NCBI GenBank assembly: GCA_017551515.1
Contig: JAFZLK010000029.1
Coordinates: 37,161-101,160 of the forward strand
Direction: 5' to 3'
Length of the DNA stretch: 64,000 bases
Origin: Bacteroidales bacterium
GTDB taxonomy: Bacteria > Bacteroidota > Bacteroidia > Bacteroidales > ML635J-15
Below, piece by piece: positions 61,885 to 64,000 of the stretch. The number at the start of each line of letters is the position of its first letter. Within the stretch, counting starts at the first letter, position 1. The notes under the pieces were generated by a model that worked only from the letters and a program-made list of their open reading frames with translations, had not been told where the DNA came from and searched no databases. Both the position numbers and the translations under genes were made by a program.

Positions 61885-63542
61885 TGATTTGCAATCTTTC
61901 GATTAGAAACTACATCATAATTGAAAAGCTCGACATTGATTTCAAATCGGGTTTTTCCGTCATTACTGGCGAAACCGGTTCGGGCAAATCTATGATTATA
62001 GGTGCGATTTCATTGCTCCTCGGCAAACGCGCCGACACCGATGTGCTTTTCTCGAAAGACAGGAAATGTGTTATAGAGGCAACTTTTGACATAGCAAAGC
62101 TTGGTCTGAAGGACTTGTTTGCCGAAAATGATGTCGATTATTCCGATGAGACCATTGTAAGGCGCGAAATCCTTCCCGAAGGCAAGTCAAGGGCTTTTGT
62201 GAACGATATGCCAGTAACACTTACCGTACTTAAAACCCTTACCGATAATTTTTTAGACTTGCATTCCCAGCACGAAAACCTGTCGCTAACAACTTTGCCA
62301 TACCGTTTGCGGATAGTGGATTCGGCAGCATCGACTTTGCCTCTTTTCGAGGAATACAAGCAAAAATATGCCGAATACCAGTCGCTAGAAAATCTTCTGA
62401 CAAAGAAAAAGAACGAGTTGGCAAAGGCATTGCGCGATATAGACTACTATCGTTTTCAGGCGCAGGAAATTGAGAAGGCAAAACTCGGTGCCGATGACGA
62501 AATGGAGGAACTTGAAGCCCGTGCTTCAATGCTTGAGAATGCAGAGGAGATAAAGTCGGCTTTGTACGACACTTCAAATCTGTTCGATGCTGGGGAATAT
62601 TCTGCAAATGCTTTGCTAAAGCAAATGCGTGGTAACCTTGCAAAAATTGCGAAGGACTTCAAGCCAGCCGAGGAACTTGAAAATAGGGTAGGGTCGGCGC
62701 TTATAGAATTGTCGGACATCAACGACACTATTGGCAAATTGTTGTCGCAGGTGGAGGTAAATCCACAGCAATTGCAGGCAACCAACGATCGCATCGACTT
62801 GCTAATGGGACTTATGACCAAGCATCGTGTGGCGAATATTGCAGAACTAAAGCAAAAGTATTTGGAATACAAAGGTTTTGTTGACAATAGTGGCAATCTC
62901 GAAGATGAAATTGCCGACCTTGAAAAGAAATTTTCCGTCAAGGAAAAAGAAGTTCGCGAGGTTGCAAAAACGCTTAGTGCAAAGCGTAGCGCATCGTTTG
63001 CCGAAACACAGAAATATATTAAGTCCATGTTAGTTGACTTGGGAATGCCTCATGCGGAATTTGAAATTGCCAATGAGATTACCGAACTTTCGCCAAATGG
63101 AATAGACAACATTTCGTTCCTTTTCAGTGCCAACAAGTCGGTGTCGGTACAGCCCATTGAAAAGGTTGCATCAGGAGGAGAGCTTTCACGTTTGATGCTC
63201 GCCTTGAAGTCACTTATGGCAAATTCAATGAACATTCCAACCATACTTTTCGATGAGATAGATACGGGCGTTTCGGGCGAAATTGCTGCTAAAATGGGTA
63301 AAATAATGCAGAGAATTGCCCAAAATGTGCAGGTTCTTGCTATCACTCATCTTCCGCAGGTTGCTGCAATGGGTGACGAGCATTTCAAGGTTTACAAGCA
63401 GACCGATGACAAGCGCACCATATCAAGCATTATGAAACTTACAGATGATGAGCGTGTAACCGAAATTGCTTCTATGATGAGTGGAGAAAAACTCTCGCAG
63501 GAGGCATTGGAAAATGCAAAGGTGCTGCTGGGAAGGGAATAA
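61884..63542 (+). CDS. recN: DNA repair ATPase RecN
   Basis: The 552-residue SMC-like protein has Walker A GETGSGKSM (about residues 29-37), long coiled-coil regions (about 150-240 and 330-390), the signature VASGGELSRLMLALKSL near 430 and Walker B TILFDEIDTGVSGEIA near 455, ending with LAITHLPQVAAMGD. RecN holds broken DNA ends for recombination. The length is normal. It is the last gene of the cluster and runs into a hairpin mosaic. Confidence 0.95.
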   Translation: MICNLSIRNYIIIEKLDIDFKSGFSVITGETGSGKSMIIGAISLLLGKRADTDVLFSKDRKCVIEATFDIAKLGLKDLFAENDVDYSDETIVRREILPEGKSRAFVNDMPVTLTVLKTLTDNFLDLHSQHENLSLTTLPYRLRIVDSAASTLPLFEEYKQKYAEYQSLENLLTKKKNELAKALRDIDYYRFQAQEIEKAKLGADDEMEELEARASMLENAEEIKSALYDTSNLFDAGEYSANALLKQMRGNLAKIAKDFKPAEELENRVGSALIELSDINDTIGKLLSQVEVNPQQLQATNDRIDLLMGLMTKHRVANIAELKQKYLEYKGFVDNSGNLEDEIADLEKKFSVKEKEVREVAKTLSAKRSASFAETQKYIKSMLVDLGMPHAEFEIANEITELSPNGIDNISFLFSANKSVSVQPIEKVASGGELSRLMLALKSLMANSMNIPTILFDEIDTGVSGEIAAKMGKIMQRIAQNVQVLAITHLPQVAAMGDEHFKVYKQTDDKRTISSIMKLTDDERVTEIASMMSGEKLSQEALENAKVLLGRE

Positions 63543-63545
63543 TAA

Positions 63546-63845
63546 GGTTTCTGCGCACGCGGTTTCTATGGCTTCGCCGTTTCTGTGCTGACGCTGTTTC
63601 TGTGGGCTAAAGCCCGTTTCTAAGTTTCTTGGTTTGGCTTACGCCGAGCTAAAGGTTAACTTCGTTGAAGGCTTCGCCGTTCTGTGGGCTTTGCTGTTTC
63701 TACGCTATGCTATTTCTATGCCTGCGGCGTTTCTACGCCACGCCGTTTCTATGGGCTTTGCCCGTTTCTAATTGTTTCTGGGTTTCAAAGGCTTCGCCGT
63801 TTCAAAGTTTCTATGGGCTAAAGCCCGTTTCTCGCTGCTGCTGTT
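63546..63845. repeat. Short-hairpin mosaic repeat, locus F
   Basis: About 300 bases starting four bases after recN. Units include GGCTTCGCC (three times), GGGCTAAAGCCC (twice), GGGCTTTGCCC and GCCTGCGGC, with GTTTCTATG-type spacers on the plus strand. The 46-bp unit is at 63636-63681. After it comes AT-rich sequence without recognised features. Confidence 0.85.
63636..63681 (+). repeat. 46-bp conserved composite unit, copy 3
   Basis: It is the same as 48517-48562 except for one base (GTTGAAGG in place of GTTGAGGG), although the loci are 15 kb apart. Confidence 0.85.
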
Positions 63846-63953
63846 TCAAAAAACGAGGAATGTCATCCTATATTTGCTGCGTAAAAATAAATGTTATTTT
63901 TATGTAGAAAAATGATTATTAACTTTTCAAACAGAAGGGGGAAAGGAATAAGA

Positions 63954-64000
63954 TTAAAAAATGTCATTAATCTCCAAAGATTCTTCAGCATGCAAATCCC
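63954..64000 (-). CDS. Possible 3' end of a minus-strand gene cut by the window edge
   Basis: Reading the minus strand from 63998, the frame gives DLHAEESLEINDIF and a TAA stop at 63954-63956. The acidic, helix-like tail looks like a natural C-terminus, but only 14 residues are visible. A plus-strand ATG at 63961 (MSLISKDSSACKS) in the same bases is an equally unproven alternative. Confidence 0.25.
   Translation of the reverse strand, partial: DLHAEESLEINDIF

Noticed and set aside
63665..63907. An 80-codon frame after recN
   Set aside because: It lies wholly in the hairpin mosaic and its residues are translations of the repeat; no promoter or start context.
1..64000. tRNA or rRNA genes in the spacers
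   Set aside because: I looked for T-loop and anticodon-arm patterns in the intergenic regions and found none; a covariance-model scan was not possible here.

Overview
The window is a stretch of a Bacteroidales chromosome, most likely an uncultured gut-type lineage that has a type IX secretion system. Support for this comes from several independent lines: Bacteroidetes-style promoters (TAnnTTTG, sometimes with an upstream TTTG 19-20 bases away), several T9SS type A C-terminal sorting domains and a PorZ-like protein, an rnfBCDGEA operon, and families largely confined to Bacteroidetes (DUF4301, DUF4835, the Bacteroidetes form of RNA polymerase omega, fused DAHP synthase/chorismate mutase). No rRNA, tRNA, CRISPR array, transposase or integrase was recognised.

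Layout. 1-2.6 kb: accessory genes (tail of a YhcG-type nuclease, an AAA/DUF4143 ATPase, a winged-helix remnant with decayed sequence and two palindromes). 2.6-8.7 kb: minus-strand genes for a Cys-rich lipoprotein, a YitT membrane protein, a flavodoxin-like protein, a methyltransferase, an acyl-CoA synthetase and an outer-membrane protein. 9.4-18.5 kb: recO, then a tight six-gene minus-strand operon (thioredoxin-like protein, LysM protein, rseP, a secreted unknown, rdgB, porZ). 18.7-21.7 kb: a small secreted-protein locus with a frameshifted tail-spike-like protein, a GH16 glucanase and two paralogous lipoproteins. 22-23.5 kb: pepD. 23.8-30 kb: an accessory block containing a RelE/ParE toxin-antitoxin pair between 21-bp direct repeats, rseC, a VapC pair, a structured RNA or leader, a BspA-type leucine-rich-repeat protein and a frameshifted surface protein with an (AT)5 tract. 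30-35.2 kb: the rnf operon. 35.4-44.2 kb: DAHP synthase/chorismate mutase, PASTA protein, T9SS-sorted protein, pseudouridine synthase, and a giant mosaic leucine-rich-repeat protein. 44.2-48.4 kb: sufB, a helical-repeat gene, sufC, sufD. 48.7-57 kb: lipoproteins, a papain-like hydrolase, a glycosyltransferase, a Sel1 protein, mgtE, a flippase, riboflavin synthase, DUF4301. 57-63.5 kb: lolD-rsmE, then bamD-rpoZ-coaBC-DUF4835-recN, a core gene order for the phylum.

The most unusual content is not in the genes. At least six intergenic regions carry mosaics of very short hairpins of the form GGC-N3-GCC or GGGC-N3/4-GCCC, separated by a GTTTCTATGTTTCTAA-like spacer. One composite 46-bp unit recurs almost base for base at three sites 3 to 15 kb apart and partly at a fourth. 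Other notable points are the 5-kb accessory insertion that parts rseC from the rnf operon, a long rod-shaped RNA fold with a competing terminator, a possible phase-variable adhesin, and a composition break inside the 1285-residue surface protein.
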